Shown here piece by piece: positions 32,929 through 44,126 of a DNA stretch of 64,000 bases. Both the position numbers and the translations under genes were made by a program. The notes under the pieces are model-generated. The model ran no database searches. It was not told where the DNA came from and saw only the letters and a program-made list of their open reading frames with translations. The stretch's first letter is position 1, and each line of letters starts with the position of its first letter. Source of the DNA: Dugong dugon (taxonomy: Eukaryota > Chordata > Mammalia > Sirenia > Dugongidae); assembly GCA_030035585.1 (NCBI GenBank), contig CM057476.1, positions 18,274,501 through 18,338,500 on the forward strand, given 5' to 3'.

Positions 32929-35900
32929 CCATCATTTTGCTATTGTAAACAATGCTGCCATGAACATAGGTGTGCATATGTCTATTCGAGTGACGACTCT
33001 TATTTCTCTAGGATGTATTCCTAGGAGTGGGATTGCTGGATCGAATGGTATGTCTATTTCTAGCTTTCTGAGGAAACTCCATATCATTTTCCAAAATGGT
33101 TGTATCATTTTGCATTCCCACCAGCAGTGCATAAGAGTTCCGATCTCTCCGCAGCCCCTCCAACATTTGTTATTTCCAGTGTTTTTGATTCGTGCCAGTA
33201 ATGCCGGGGTGAGATGGTATCTCGTTGTGGTTTTAATTTGCATTTCTCTAATGGCTAGTGAACGTGAGCATTTCCTCATGTGTCTGTTGGCCATTTGAAT
33301 GTCTTCTTTGGTGAAGTGTCTGTTCATTTCCTTTGCCCACTTTTTGATAGGATTGTTTGTCTTTTTCTTGTAGAGGTGTTGGATTTTCTTGTAGATTATG
33401 GAGATTAGACCTTTGTCTGACTTGTACTGTCCAAAAATTTTTTCCCAGTCTATAGGTTCTCTTTTTTGGTGAAGTCTTTTGAAGAGCATAGGTGTTTGAT
33501 TTTTAGAAGATCCCAGTTATCTAGCTTATCTTTTGGGGTTTGTGTGTCGATGGTTATAGTTTGTATCCTGTTAATGCCGTGTATTAAGGCCTGTAGTGTT
33601 GGTCCTATGTTTTCTTCTATGAACTTCATGGTTTTAGGCTTTATATTCAGGTCTTTGATCCATTTTGAAGTAGTTTTTGCATACGGTGTGAGGTATGGGT
33701 CCTGTTTCATTTTTCTGCAAATGGATATCCAGTTTTGCCAGCACCATTTGTTAAAAGGACTGTCTTTTCCCCATTTGATGGACTTTGGGCCCTTGTCAAA
33801 AATCAGGTTACCATAGGTGGATGGATTTACATCTGGGTTCTCAATTCTGTTCCATTGGTCAATGTATCTGTTGTTGTACCAGTACCAGGCTGTTTTGACT
33901 ACTGTAGCTGTATAGTAGGTTCTGAAGTCAGGTAGTGTAAGTCCTCCAACTTTATTCTTCTTCTTCAGTAGTGCTTTACTTATTCGGGGCTTCTTCCCTT
34001 TCCATATAAAGTTAATGATTAGTTTTTCCATCTCTTTGAAGAATGTTGTTGGTATTTGGATCGGGATTGCATTGTATTTGTAAATTGCTTTGGGTAGAAT
34101 TGTCACTTTCACAATGTTGAGTCTGCCTATCCATGAGCATGGTATGTTTTTCCATTTATGTAGATCCCTTTGGGTTTCATGCAGTAGTGTTTTGTAGTTT
34201 TCTTTGTATAGGTCTTTTACATCCCTGGTTAGATTTATTCCTAAGTATTTTATCTTTTTAGGGGCTATTGAAAATGGTATTGATTTCCTGATTTCCTTTT
34301 CATTGTTCTCTTTACTGGTGTACAGGAATCCAACTGATTTTTGAATGTTTATCTTGTATCCTGCTACTCTGCTGAATCTTTCTATTAGTTCCAGTAGATT
34401 TCTCATGGAGTCTTTAGGGTTTTCTATGTATAGTATCATATCATCTGCAAACAGGGACAGTTTAACTTCTTCATTACCAGTTTGGATGCCCTTTATTTCT
34501 TTCTCTTGCCTTATTGCTCTAGCTAGAACTTCCAGCACAATGTTAAATAGGAGTGGTGATAAAGGGCATCCTTGTCTTGTTCCTGTTTTCAAGGGGAATG
34601 TTTTCAGCCTCTCTCCATTAAGAATGATGTTGGCCATTGGTTTTGCATAGATGCCCTTTATTATGTTGAGAAATTTCCCTTCTATACCTATTTTATTGAG
34701 AGCTTTTATCAGGAATGGGTGTTGGACTTTGTCAAATGCCTTTTCTGTGTCAATTGAGATGATCATGTGATTTTTTTCTTTCCTTTTATTTATATGGTGA
34801 ATTACGTTGATGGATTTTCTAATGTTAAACCATCCTTGCATACCTGGTATGAATCCTACTTGGTCGTGGTGTATTATTTTTTTGATATTATACTGAATTC
34901 TATTGGCTAGAATTTTGTTGAGAATTTTTGCATCTATATTCATGAGAGATATTGGTCTGTAATTTTCTTTTTTTGTGACGTCTTTGCCTGGTTTTGGTAT
35001 CAGAGTTATGCTGGCTTCCTGGAATGAATTTGGAAGTGTTGCTTCCTCTTCTATGCTCTGAAATAGCTTGAGTAGAACTGGTACAAGGTCTTCTGTAAAT
35101 GTTTTGTAGAATTCTCCAGTGAAGCCATCTGGGCCAGGGCTTTTTTGGTTGGGAGTTTTTTTATTACCTTTTCAATCCTTCTTCTGTTATGGGTCTGTTC
35201 AGATTTTCAATATCAGTTTGTTGTAGTTTGGGTAGGCCGTGTGTTTCTAGAAATTTATCCATTTCCTCTAGGTTTTCAAATTTGTTGGAATATAGTTTTT
35301 CATAATATTCTGTTATAATCCTTTTTATTTTGGTTGGGTATGTTGTAATGTCCCCCATTTCATTTCTTATTTGGGTTATTTGTGTCCTCTGCTGTTTTTC
35401 TTTAGTCAGTCTGGCCAGTGGTTTGTCGATTTTGTTGATTCTTTCAAAGAACCAAATTTTGGTTTTGTCGATTCTTTCTATTGTTTTTCTGTTCTCTATT
35501 TCATTTATTTCTGCTCTGATCTTTACTATTTCCTATCTTCCGGTGGTTGTAGGCTTTTTTTTGCTGTTCTCTTTCTATTTGTTTGAGTTCTGTAGTTAAT
35601 GTTTTGATTTTGTCCCTTTCTTCTTTTTTGATACGTGCATCTATTGCTATAAATTGTCCTCTGAGGACTGCCTTTGCTGTGTCCCAAAGGTTTTGGTAGG
35701 ATGTGTTTTCATTTTCATTTGATTCTAGGAATTTTTTTATTCCATCTCTGATTTCTTCTATTACCCATTGATGTGTAAGCAGAGTATTATTCAGTTTCCA
35801 TGTAGTTGATTTTTTTTCCTTGCTCTTTCTAGTGTTAATTTCTACCTTGATGGCATTGTGGTCAGAGAAGATATACTGTGAATTATCTCAACGTTTTGGA

Positions 35901-36559
35901 TCTTGTTGAGGGTTGCTCTGCGGCCTAAGATGTGGTCTATTCTGGAGAATGTTCCATGTGCATTGGAAAAGAATGTGTACTTTGCAGCAGTTGGATGGAG
36001 TGTTCTGTATATGTCTATGAGGTCCAGTTGGCTGATTGTGTCCTTTAGGTCTTCTGTATCTTTGCTGAGTTTCTTCTTAGTTGTTCTGTCCTTTAGTGAG
36101 AGTGGTGTGTTGAAGTCTCCTACTATTATTGTGGAACTGTCAATTTCTCTTTTCAGTGTTGTTAGAGTTTTTTTTATGTATTTTGGAGCCCTGTCATTGG
36201 GTGTGTAGATATTTATTATGGTTATGTCTTCATGATGGATCGTCCCCTTAATCATTATGTAGTGTCCTTCTTTGTCTTTTATGGTAGATTTTGTTTTAAA
36301 GTCTATTTTATCTGAGATTAGAATTGCCACTCCTGCTCTTTTTGGGTAGTTGTTAGCTTGATATATTTTTTTCCAACCTTTGATTTTTAATAAATTCACA
36401 TCTTTGTTTCTAAGGTGTGTCTCTTGTAGACAGCATATTGATGGATCCTGTTTTCTTATCCATTCTGCCACTCTCTGCCACTCTCTATCTCTTTATGGGT
36501 GCATTGAGTCCATTTACATTCAGTGTAATTATTGATAGATGGAAGTTTGTTGCTGTCAT
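32929..36559 (-). pseudogene. L1 ORF2 (endonuclease-reverse transcriptase), broken
   Basis: The likely start is the ATG at 36559-36557, giving Met-Thr-Ala-Thr-Asn. Within the first 30 codons there is a TAG and a 10-bp tandem duplication (TGCCACTCTC twice, near 36465-36484) that shifts frame. The endonuclease domain is readable from 36471 to 35842, with Gln-Glu-Thr-His and the Asp-His end before a 2-bp shift near 35865. The reverse transcriptase is open for 497 codons (34943-33450) with the catalytic Phe-Ala-Asp-Asp at 34451-34440. A small deletion near 33465 shifts frame again; the C-terminal part (33489-32932) keeps the CX3CX7HX4C motif and ends at TGA. Confidence 0.92.
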
Positions 36560-36981
36560 TTTGTAGTGCTTTTTTTTGTGGTGCTGAAGTTTTCTTTGTT
36601 CTTCTTACTCTCTTGTGCTGAGTTACTTTTGTTTGTGGATTTTGTGTTCATTTCTTTTGTTTTTGTAGGTTTTGTTTTTGCTGAGACTATGTTTTTCGTC
36701 TTTATTTTTATGAGTTGGTTTGTTAACTTTCTTTTTGGTTACCATGAATTTTACCCTTATCTTACTAAGTTTGAAGTAGCCTACCCTTACTTGGTATTGC
36801 CTTGCCTTCCTCTCCGTTAGAAGGTTCTATACCTATGCTGTTTATTCCCTCTTTCATTGTTTTGATGTTGTTGTCATCCTTTGATTGATTGCTCTGATTC
36901 CCTGTTGTATTTCTTTTGGTTTTGGATAGTCTTCGAGAGTTCATTTCCTAAAATGGTATCTGGTTCATATGATCCTGCATC
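36560..36981 (-). other. L1 inter-ORF spacer
   Basis: About 420 bp of AC/A-rich sequence (on the L1 strand) separates the ORF1 stop at 36982 from the ORF2 start at 36559. Human L1 has only about 63 bp here. No open frame or domain is seen. Confidence 0.8.
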
Positions 36982-37969
36982 CTAGGTCCTGCCTGAGGGT
37001 TGAAGCTGTTTGTCCTCAGATCGAAGAACTCCCTTTAATAATTCTTGTAAGTTTGGTTTGACTTTTGCATATTCCTTTAGTTTCTGTTTATCTGGAAATG
37101 ACCTAATTTCACCATCAAATTTGAACGAGAGTTTTGCAGGATATATTATTTTTGGCTGACAATTTTTTTCTTTCAAGATTTTATGTATGTCATCCCACTG
37201 CCTTCTTGCCTGCATGGTTTCTGCCGAATAATCTGAGCTTAGTCTTACTGTTTCTCCTCTGTATGTGACTTCTTGTTTTTCATGAGCTGCTCTCAGGATT
37301 CTTTGTCTTTAGTTTTGGCGAATGTGAATATGATATGTCTTGGTGATTTTCTTTTGGGGTCTCTTCTGTATGGGGTTCGTTGAGCTTCTTGGATGGCCAG
37401 CTTTTCATCTTTCATGATATTGGGAAAGTTTTCTGTCAGCAGTTCCTCAATGATCCTCTCTGTGTTTTCTGTTTTCTCCCCCTGTTCTGGGATGCCAATC
37501 ACTCGTAAATTTTTGCTTTTAATTGTGTCCCACATAACTCTCAGGGTCTCTTCATTTTTCTTCCACTGATCCTGTCTTCCACGGTTTCAAATCTACTTCT
37601 CAGCCCTTCTATGACATCATCCATTTCTGAAATCTTGTTGTTTATCTTTTGGATTTCTAATTGTTGTTTTTTTATAATTTCTAGTTGTGAATTTATTTTG
37701 GCATTTTGTTCCTGCATCATCTTCCTGAATTCTTCCAATTTTTCGTCTGTATTTTCCATAAATTTGTCTATTTTTTCCTCATGTTTGTCAGCTTTTTGCC
37801 TTAGTTCTTGGAAAATTCCGAGTATTAGTGATTTGAATTCCCTATCAGGTACTTCTAGTGCATTTTCTTCCACAGGAGAGTTATCTGGTGTTTTAATTTG
37901 GATGCCTATTGGAGCCATCTTGTCTTGTTTTTGTAAATTTTTTGATATTGTTTGCTGTTTTCGGGGCAT
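36982..37969 (-). pseudogene. L1 ORF1 (RNA-binding chaperone), broken
   Basis: About 329 codons in three frame blocks. The N-terminal block (37969-37541) starts Met-Pro-Arg-Lys and forms a long coiled coil rich in Glu, Lys and Gln heptads. The middle block (37535-37293) holds the RRM core with Asn-Leu-Arg-Val-Ile-Gly-Ile-Pro. The C-terminal block (37215-36982) is the nucleic-acid-binding domain with Ala-Arg-Arg-Gln-Trp. Two frame changes, between the blocks, break it. Domain order is normal for L1 ORF1p. Confidence 0.9.
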
Positions 37970-39686
37970 TCAGTAGATATTTCTCTCGTTTATTGATTGT
38001 AGATTTTTTTGTTTCGTCCTTGTGGTACAGCTGGGCAGGTCTAGCTGAAGAGGAGCCACTGGGACTGGTTGTTTGTGGCACTCACCGCAGCCACCGGGAC
38101 GGTCGGTAGTCAGTGCTGGGCAGGTTCCAATAGGGCATGCCTGCACAGTTTGGTGGTGTGATGTCAAGTGCACGGTGCAGGTAGGCAGGATGCAGCGGGG
38201 AGATGGTTATGTGTGAAGCTAAACTGGATATGGGAGAGAGGAGAGAGGAGCAGGAGGGAAAAAACATACAAACATAAAAGAATGCTAGGGGAGCTTGCCG
38301 TTGGAATGGACAGATGAGAGACTATGGGATGGAGAAAACCAGAAGGGGGAAGAGAAAGAAAAGGAAAGAATGAACAAATAAAAATCAGAAAAGTTAAAGA
38401 ACTGCAAAGTTCCCAGGGATCCCACTGATGCAGCTATGAGGTCTGGGGAAGTCGGTCTCAGGTTTCACAGCACAGCCTGGCCAGAAGGCGCAGAGGCATA
38501 CAACACCTGGTATTCAGGGATCAGAAAGAGAAGGAAGAGATAGAGAGATGAGAAATTGAGCAATGAAGAAAGACAAAAGGGAAAAAGAGGGAAAAGAAAA
38601 CAAAACTAATCAAAAAAGAAAAAAAATAAAAAAAAAAAAAAAAAAAAAAGCAACATCAGCAGTCAACGAATGGCACTCAGAGAGCCAGCCAGCGCGGGCT
38701 GGTGTTTCTGGACAAGAGACTGTGTCCGTGGGAAACAGAGGAGGCCGAGTGTGAGTGAAGAAGGATGGAGAGTGGGAAAGCGTATATCACAAATTGCCTG
38801 CACTCTGGGGACCCTCAGAAAGGAGCAAAGAGGGTACACGGAGCCAGGCACCCGAGTGAAAGGAGGGGGAGGCAGCAAGAGGTGAATGAGAAACCAAAAG
38901 AAGCAGGAGAAAAAGAAAAAGGAAAAAAAAAAAAAGCAGCACCAGCAGCCAACAAATGGCACCCAGAGAGCCGCCCGCCCGGGCGCATGGAATCCAAGCA
39001 GCCGGCGGACCCCGATGAAGAGACTGCGGCCACGGGAAGCAGAGGAGCAAATGAACAAAAGCCCCGGGATCTCACCAGCGCGGCAACCCAGACCTGGAAG
39101 CAGCCACACACCCGAACGTAGCCCCACAGTCCCACAGGAAAGGGCAAAGACGGCGCTCGGAACCAGGCACCTGAGCAAAAGGAGGGGGAGGTGGCAGAAA
39201 AAGCAACACCAGCAGCCAACAAACAGCACCCAGAGAGCTGCCGGCCCGGGGGCGCGGAGTCCAAGCAACCGGCGCCCCCCGGCCCAGGGACCTTGGCCAC
39301 GGGAAGCAGGGGAGCCCCAGCCGGGGCGAAGAGGGGTGAGGGGTGGGAAAGCACACACCACAAATTACCGGCTGTTTTGTCTCCCACTGGATGCTCCGCA
39401 AGGCTGCTCTCCCGTTCTCCCGTTTGCTGGTCTCCGATAGGAGTCCAAGATGGTGGATCCGCGCTGTGTTAGCTGGTAGGGGACCTCTGCATGAATCTCT
39501 CCTCGATCTGTGTTCTCTTTCAGTATTCTCACTCCGTTTGGTGTTTGGCTGAGTTCTTTATCTCTTCATTTGATGTTCTAGGGTTTCAGAATTGTTGATT
39601 CTCTGTTTGGCTTAGTTTTTCGGATCTTTGCTGTGGAGGGACGGCGTGGTGCTTCTGCCTAGAGCGCCATCTTGCTGGACTCCCTC
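37970..39686 (-). promoter_or_regulatory. L1 5' UTR and promoter
   Basis: A 1.7-kb GC-rich leader upstream of ORF1, with an A-rich run on the plus strand at 38560-38649 and at least three tandem units at 38650-39470. By position this is the L1 internal promoter. Long open frames on both strands here are expected from composition. Confidence 0.85.
38650..39470 (-). repeat. Tandem promoter monomers in L1 5' UTR
   Basis: Three related units begin near 38650, 38936 and 39203, giving spacings of about 286 and 267 bp. Each starts (plus strand) with a close variant of GCAACACCAGCAGCCAAC followed by a 'gcacccagagagc' block, and the first two end in 'aaaggagggggaggc'-like text. The third unit ends by merging with the unique 5' end. 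Confidence 0.85.
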
Positions 39687-40554
39687 CCAGTCTAATCTTT
39701 ATCTGAAGAGTTGACCTCAAGAATGGTTTTAGTTTTGGGCTAACAGAGATTCTGGGGGCCGTGTCTTCCGGGGTTCCTGCAGTCTCAGTCAAACCGTTAA
39801 GTTTGGTCTTTTTACTAGAATTTGAGTTCTGCACCCCACTTTTCTCCTGCTCTGTCAGGGATGCTCTGTTGGGTTCCCTGTCAGGGTGGTGATTGGTGAT
39901 AGCTGGGCACCATCTAGTTCTGGTCTCGGGCTGATGAAGTCTCTGGTTTATGTGGTCCTTTCTGTCTCTTGGGCTAATACTTTCCTTGTGTCTTTGGTAT
40001 TCTTCATTCTCTTTTGCTCCAGATGGGTTGGGAGTAATTGATGCATCTTAGATGGTCACTGACTAGCTTTTAAGACCCCAGACACCATTCACCAAAGTGG
40101 GATGCAGAACATTTTCTTAATAAACTTTATTATGCCGCTTGACCTAGATGTCCCCTGAAACCATGGTCCCCAGACCCCTGCCCCTGCTACTCTGTCCCTT
40201 GAAGTGTTTGGTTGTATTCAGGAAACTTCTTAGCTTTGGTTTAGTCCAGTTATGCTGACTTCCCCTGTAGTGTGTGCTGTCCTTCCCTTCACCTAAGATA
40301 ATTCTTGTCTACTAACTAGTTAGTGAATACCCTTCTCCCTCCCTCCCCACCCTCGTAACCATCAAAGAATGTTTTCTTCTGTGTTTTAATCTTTTCCTGA
40401 GTTCTTATAATAGTGGTCTTGTACAATATTTGTCTTTTTTTGACTGACTAAATTCAGTCAGCATAATGCCTTCCAGATTCCTCCATGTTATAAGATGTTT
40501 CAGGGATTCATTGTTTTCTTTATCGTTGCATGGTATTCCATTGTGTGAATATCT

Positions 40555-41440
40555 AGGTAAATATCTTAAAGCTCCACCTAGGAGATACCCACTACCTTTA
40601 GGACCTATGCTTGAATGGCAACTTTATTCTATACAATTTCCACCTTCAAATGGTTACAAAGATTTGTTAGTAATGGTTTGCATATTGTCACATTGAGTAG
40701 AGGTGTTCCACAGCCACTGTGCTACTGCAATTTTTGTGGACGTCTTGAAAATACTATTCCCACTTGGAGAACACCTAAAATTCTTCGCAGTGACCAAGGA
40801 TCTCACTTCACTGGACAGATAATCAAAGAAATATGTAAAATTTTTCCAGTCTTCCAAAGGCTTCATTGCCCTTATCACCACTAATCTTCTGACTTTGTGG
40901 AAAGAACCCGTGGTATAATAAAAACCTAGCTAGCCAAGCGTTCAGAGTCCCTGAATTTGTCCTGGGTTCTTCCCCTAGTCCTTTTAAATTTAAGATCCAC
41001 TCCGTGGACCACATAAAATAGCTCCACATGAGATTATTACTGGAAGGCCCATGGCCCTCCCCTATTTTTCAACATGTATTGACTCCAACTTAATCTAACC
41101 CAAGTTACTGAAATCTTGTCAAACTTTAATTCAGTATTCTAAAGAGTATTTCTCCCAAGTAAAAGAGGACTTTAACAGCCAAAGTTCAGAGATACAAAGT
41201 TGCCTAATGTTGAACTGGCTGATTATGTGTATTGGAAAAGGCATGAATTGAAAGAGTCCCTTGCCTCACTGGAAAGGACCATATTTGGCCTGTCTCACTA
41301 ACCCTTGTGCTGCCAAATTGCAGGAAATTAAGACTTGCAATTCCTGGACCTTTCTCAACTGTTCAACCCACTGAAAGATTTAAGCTAGAATTCAAATGCC
41401 CTTGTGGCCAGAAGCAGACAACTTCTGAGGTAGACAACTA
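40555..41440 (+). pseudogene. ERV integrase, remaining part
   Basis: Resumes exactly after the L1 target duplication and continues the integrase core and C-terminal region. A readable stretch near 40790-40815 carries the Ser-Asp-Gln-Gly type core motif. A C-terminal phrase, Gly-Arg-Pro-Met, lies near 41045. Many stops are present. Confidence 0.75.
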
Positions 41441-41812
41441 ATCCCAAGATCAAGGAACAATACTTCATGCAACCTGCTGAATTTTTTGGACTTGTTTCTC
41501 CATTACTTATATCTTTGTAATAATTGCTCTGCTGCACATTTGTGACATTATTCCATGTTTTAATATTTTGTTTTTCCCATGCAAATAATTGAGGCTTCTT
41601 ACCCTGAAGTTATTTAGTAATGCAATTGTTGAAATTATTGGACTTTGCTTAATATTTATAGCCTTAGAAATAGCTTTGTTTTAGTAGCTTGGATCCATTT
41701 CTTGATGAAATTACATTTATGTTAATGACTGAGGGAGGAGACTGTTTTAGAATAGCCATTATTTTTATGCTTTTTGCCTTGTTATATTATTTCCAGCTGA
41801 TTTTCCTTCATT

Positions 41813-43240
41813 ATGAAGTTTTTATTAAGTATTCTCTTTCTGTCTACTGTGACTCCCATTAAGTCATGGGGTGAAAATGCCTTTGTTAAATTAGCCCAGT
41901 CAGTAGCTAGTGCCAGTAACTTGACTGAATGTTGGACCTGTCACCTCTCACCACAATCTGGGCATCAAAATGGAGATCCATTAACATCCCCTATATTGAA
42001 ATATAGTTTTATACCCAGTGCTACTGTGAACCTCAACATCACTTTTAAGTGAACTGTGTGTGTAGGACTATGGCATCCTCCTGGATTGTTAGCCCAACCT
42101 CAGATATCATATTTTAATTTAACCCAGGCTGTAACTCCCAGCCAGGCCATGGAATGCTTGAGGCTTGCTTTGCAAGATGCAGAGGCATTCATGTTTGCCG
42201 AATTAGCTATTCACACCAACATGGAGAATTCCCTAGATACTTGGGAATTTTATCAGGTAAGGCAAAGAATTACCTGACTGCATAAGGAATGACTCATCCT
42301 CCTTTGTACTAGACTCTGGGACCCTAAAGATGGGATGGCTATCTGTTTGTAATAGTTCTTTAACAGAACACTTGCTTGAGCAAGTTAATCAAAACATTCT
42401 TTCCCACACAATTATACCAGAAATAATGTGATTTGTGCACCTTATGGATATATTTTTTAAGTGGAGGATTGGATTATACCCGCTCAAAAACGACCAAACC
42501 GAAGTAATAACCCTGCGCTTGGGCATTGCCCTGTCTAGATGGATGGAACATGATAGGCCAGTGTACTTTAGGCCTCATAGGAGTTCCTTTAAGCATCCAC
42601 TCTTACAATGAAAGCAGTCACTGGACCAACAATTTAAGACTTTTAGAAAGAAGAAGATACAAAAGAGATTGTGAAACCAAAGCCCAGAGTACCAACCCTT
42701 TGGCAGAAAACTCAGAATGGGGCTGGACCTTCCTTTGAGCTCTCATTCCTTCTTATGATATTGTTGATTTAGAAAAGTCTGTCCACAGTTTATCTGCTAC
42801 CATGACAAAAATTGCAAATGATATTTTGATATATATATATATATATATATATAAATGATAGAATGATAGCCCAACAGAGATCTTTACAATCATTAGCTGA
42901 AGTTGTTCTCAGTCACAGAATTGCTTTAGACTACCTTTTGGCACAACAAGGGGGAGTATGCACCATTGCCAATACCTCCTGTTGTACTTGGATAAATACT
43001 TCTGAAGAAGTTGAACAGGATATTAATAAGATCCTCCAACAAGCCAGTTGGTTACACTTCATAACTCCTATGCCTGATGCACCTTTCCTTGATTTTTTTA
43101 GCCGGCTACCAGCAGGAATAGGCCCCTGGCTGCATTCAGTTTTGCAAGCTGGATTAATCTTTTTAGTTATTATAATGATTGTCATAGAGTTAATCAAATG
43201 CTTTATGAAATTTTATCAAATGCTTGTACCCACAATGTGA
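41813..43240 (+). pseudogene. ERV env remnant
   Basis: Starts at an ATG (41813) with a hydrophobic signal peptide of about 18 residues. The surface part has Cys-Trp-Thr-Cys near 41935 and several Asn-X-Ser/Thr sites. A basic Arg-Tyr-Lys-Arg cleavage-type site lies near 42652-42663. The transmembrane part has the CX6CC motif at 42959-42985 and a hydrophobic membrane anchor near 43130-43190, with a short cytoplasmic end. Stops at 42050, 42275 and 42737 and a TA repeat at 42829-42853 break the frame, so no product is expected. Confidence 0.85.
42829..42853. repeat. (TA)n microsatellite inside env
   Basis: About 12 TA units interrupt the transmembrane coding region shortly upstream of the CX6CC motif. 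Confidence 0.95.
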
Positions 43241-43582
43241 TGCTGCTTGCTATGAAAAATAATCATGTATTTTGAGGAAACAACAATCCTTATAGAGTGG
43301 TTTGGCTTCTCATCTTGGTTGGCAGCCTTCTCTGCCAAGTATTCCTGTTAATTTGGCCTTGCTCTTGTTCACCCTTCTTAAGGATCACGGAAGTAGAGAT
43401 CCAAGCTATTGCATGGTGAAGATGAAACAGATGGTGCCCAGCTACTCTTCGTGGAGAGCATCTGGGGTCTTAAAAGCCTATTCTAAATAGGCAGGCATCT
43501 AATAAACACAAGGAAAATAAGTCTATGCAGAAGGAGACATTCTTGTAATCATCATCAGTGAATTCCTATGGAAATTCTTGAT
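43241..43582 (+). other. ERV region between env and the polypurine tract
   Basis: No open frame of note. Text near 43402-43470 ('agatggtgcccagctac', 'tctggggtcttaaaagcct') resembles phrases of old L1 3' UTRs, so a small L1 remnant is possible. Confidence 0.4.
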
Positions 43583-43595
43583 AAAAAAGGGGGAT
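43583..43595 (+). promoter_or_regulatory. ERV polypurine tract
   Basis: AAAAAAGGGGGAT lies directly before the 3' LTR, where plus-strand priming occurs in retroviruses. Confidence 0.8.
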
Positions 43596-44126
43596 TACAT
43601 AAGAGCCCCCAAAATCCAGGTGCTTGGCATAAGAGAGACTTTTGCCAAGGGTGCAAGCCAAACCCCATCTTGTTTAAAAAAATAAAATAAAACAAAACAA
43701 ACAAACTCTACTTCAGGCTGCAACTTCATGTGAATGTTAACCACCCTCAGAAAACAATAGAGGGAACAAGAATATGGTTTATGAAGAAATGTTTATCAAT
43801 AAATATTTATCAAGGTGGTCTCAGAAGAATGCCTATATCACAGGGCCCAGGAGAAATGTATACATAGTTTACTAAATTGGCTCCAAGAAGTTTGTAAGTA
43901 AGATTTCAACTTACTATTGCCTTGTAATCTTGTGTTATCCCAAAGTCCCCATGACTGTAGTCACATACTCCTTTCCCCACTTTTCTGTATAAAAGCTCAC
44001 CTCTCTCCGAATGCCAGAGCACCTTCGTGAATCCTCACTAAAGTGCTGCCTGATTTGAATTGCTTTATTCCTTCAGTAAATCTTTTAGCTTTACTTTTGA
44101 TAGAGACTCAGCCATGCTCTTTGGCA
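43596..44126 (+). repeat. ERV 3' LTR
   Basis: Partner of 25987-26519. It keeps TATAAAAG near 43988. The poly(A) signal has decayed to AGTAAA near 44075, whereas the 5' LTR keeps AATAAA. The first dinucleotide is TA instead of TG. Confidence 0.9.

Larger units (their letters stand above)
31558..39686 (-). mobile_element. Full-length young L1
   Basis: An 8.1-kb L1 with a perfect 14-bp target duplication CCAGTCTAATCTTT (31544-31557 and 39687-39700). The 5' end reads, on its own strand, GAGGGAGTCCAGCAAGATGG, a normal L1 start. It carries a 1.7-kb GC-rich 5' UTR with tandem units, ORF1, a long inter-ORF spacer, ORF2 and a 1.37-kb 3' UTR ending in a T-run on the plus strand. It is longer than the roughly 6-kb human L1. 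Frameshifts and stops in both ORFs make this copy inactive. Confidence 0.95.
31264..40554 (-). mobile_element. Older L1 3' end inserted in ERV integrase, split by a young L1
   Basis: Two outer parts (31264-31543 and 39701-40554) form one older L1 3' UTR plus the last ORF2 codons. It is bounded by 12-bp direct repeats AGGTAGATGTCT (31252-31263) and AGGTAAATATCT (40555-40566), 10 of 12 matching. The poly(A) is the T-run at 31268-31275. Phrases such as 'gcaccatctagttctggtct' and 'ttttaagaccccagacacc' place it in the same broad lineage as the young L1 3' UTR but clearly diverged. Confidence 0.88.
25987..44126 (+). mobile_element. Class I endogenous retrovirus with nested insertions
   Basis: A complete but degenerate provirus: 5' LTR, tRNA-Leu-type primer site, gag with one zinc knuckle, protease, reverse transcriptase, RNase H, integrase, env with a CX6CC motif, polypurine tract and 3' LTR. 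The gene order, single CCHC box and env motif fit a gammaretrovirus-like (class I) ERV. Removing the AfroSINE and the two L1s leaves roughly 8.7 kb, a normal proviral length. Every gene has several stops and frameshifts, so no product is expected. Flanking 6-mers GTGTTG and GTGGTC match at only 4 of 6 positions. Confidence 0.9.

Noticed and set aside
33466..38109. Plus-strand hydrophobic frames across the L1 (for example 35330-35599, 37611-37976)
   Set aside because: They are antisense to L1 ORF1 and ORF2; A-rich sense strands give Phe/Leu/Ser-rich antisense frames.
38663..39401. Minus-strand frames up to 232 codons
   Set aside because: They overlap in three phases within the GC-rich, repeated L1 5' UTR and have no domain.
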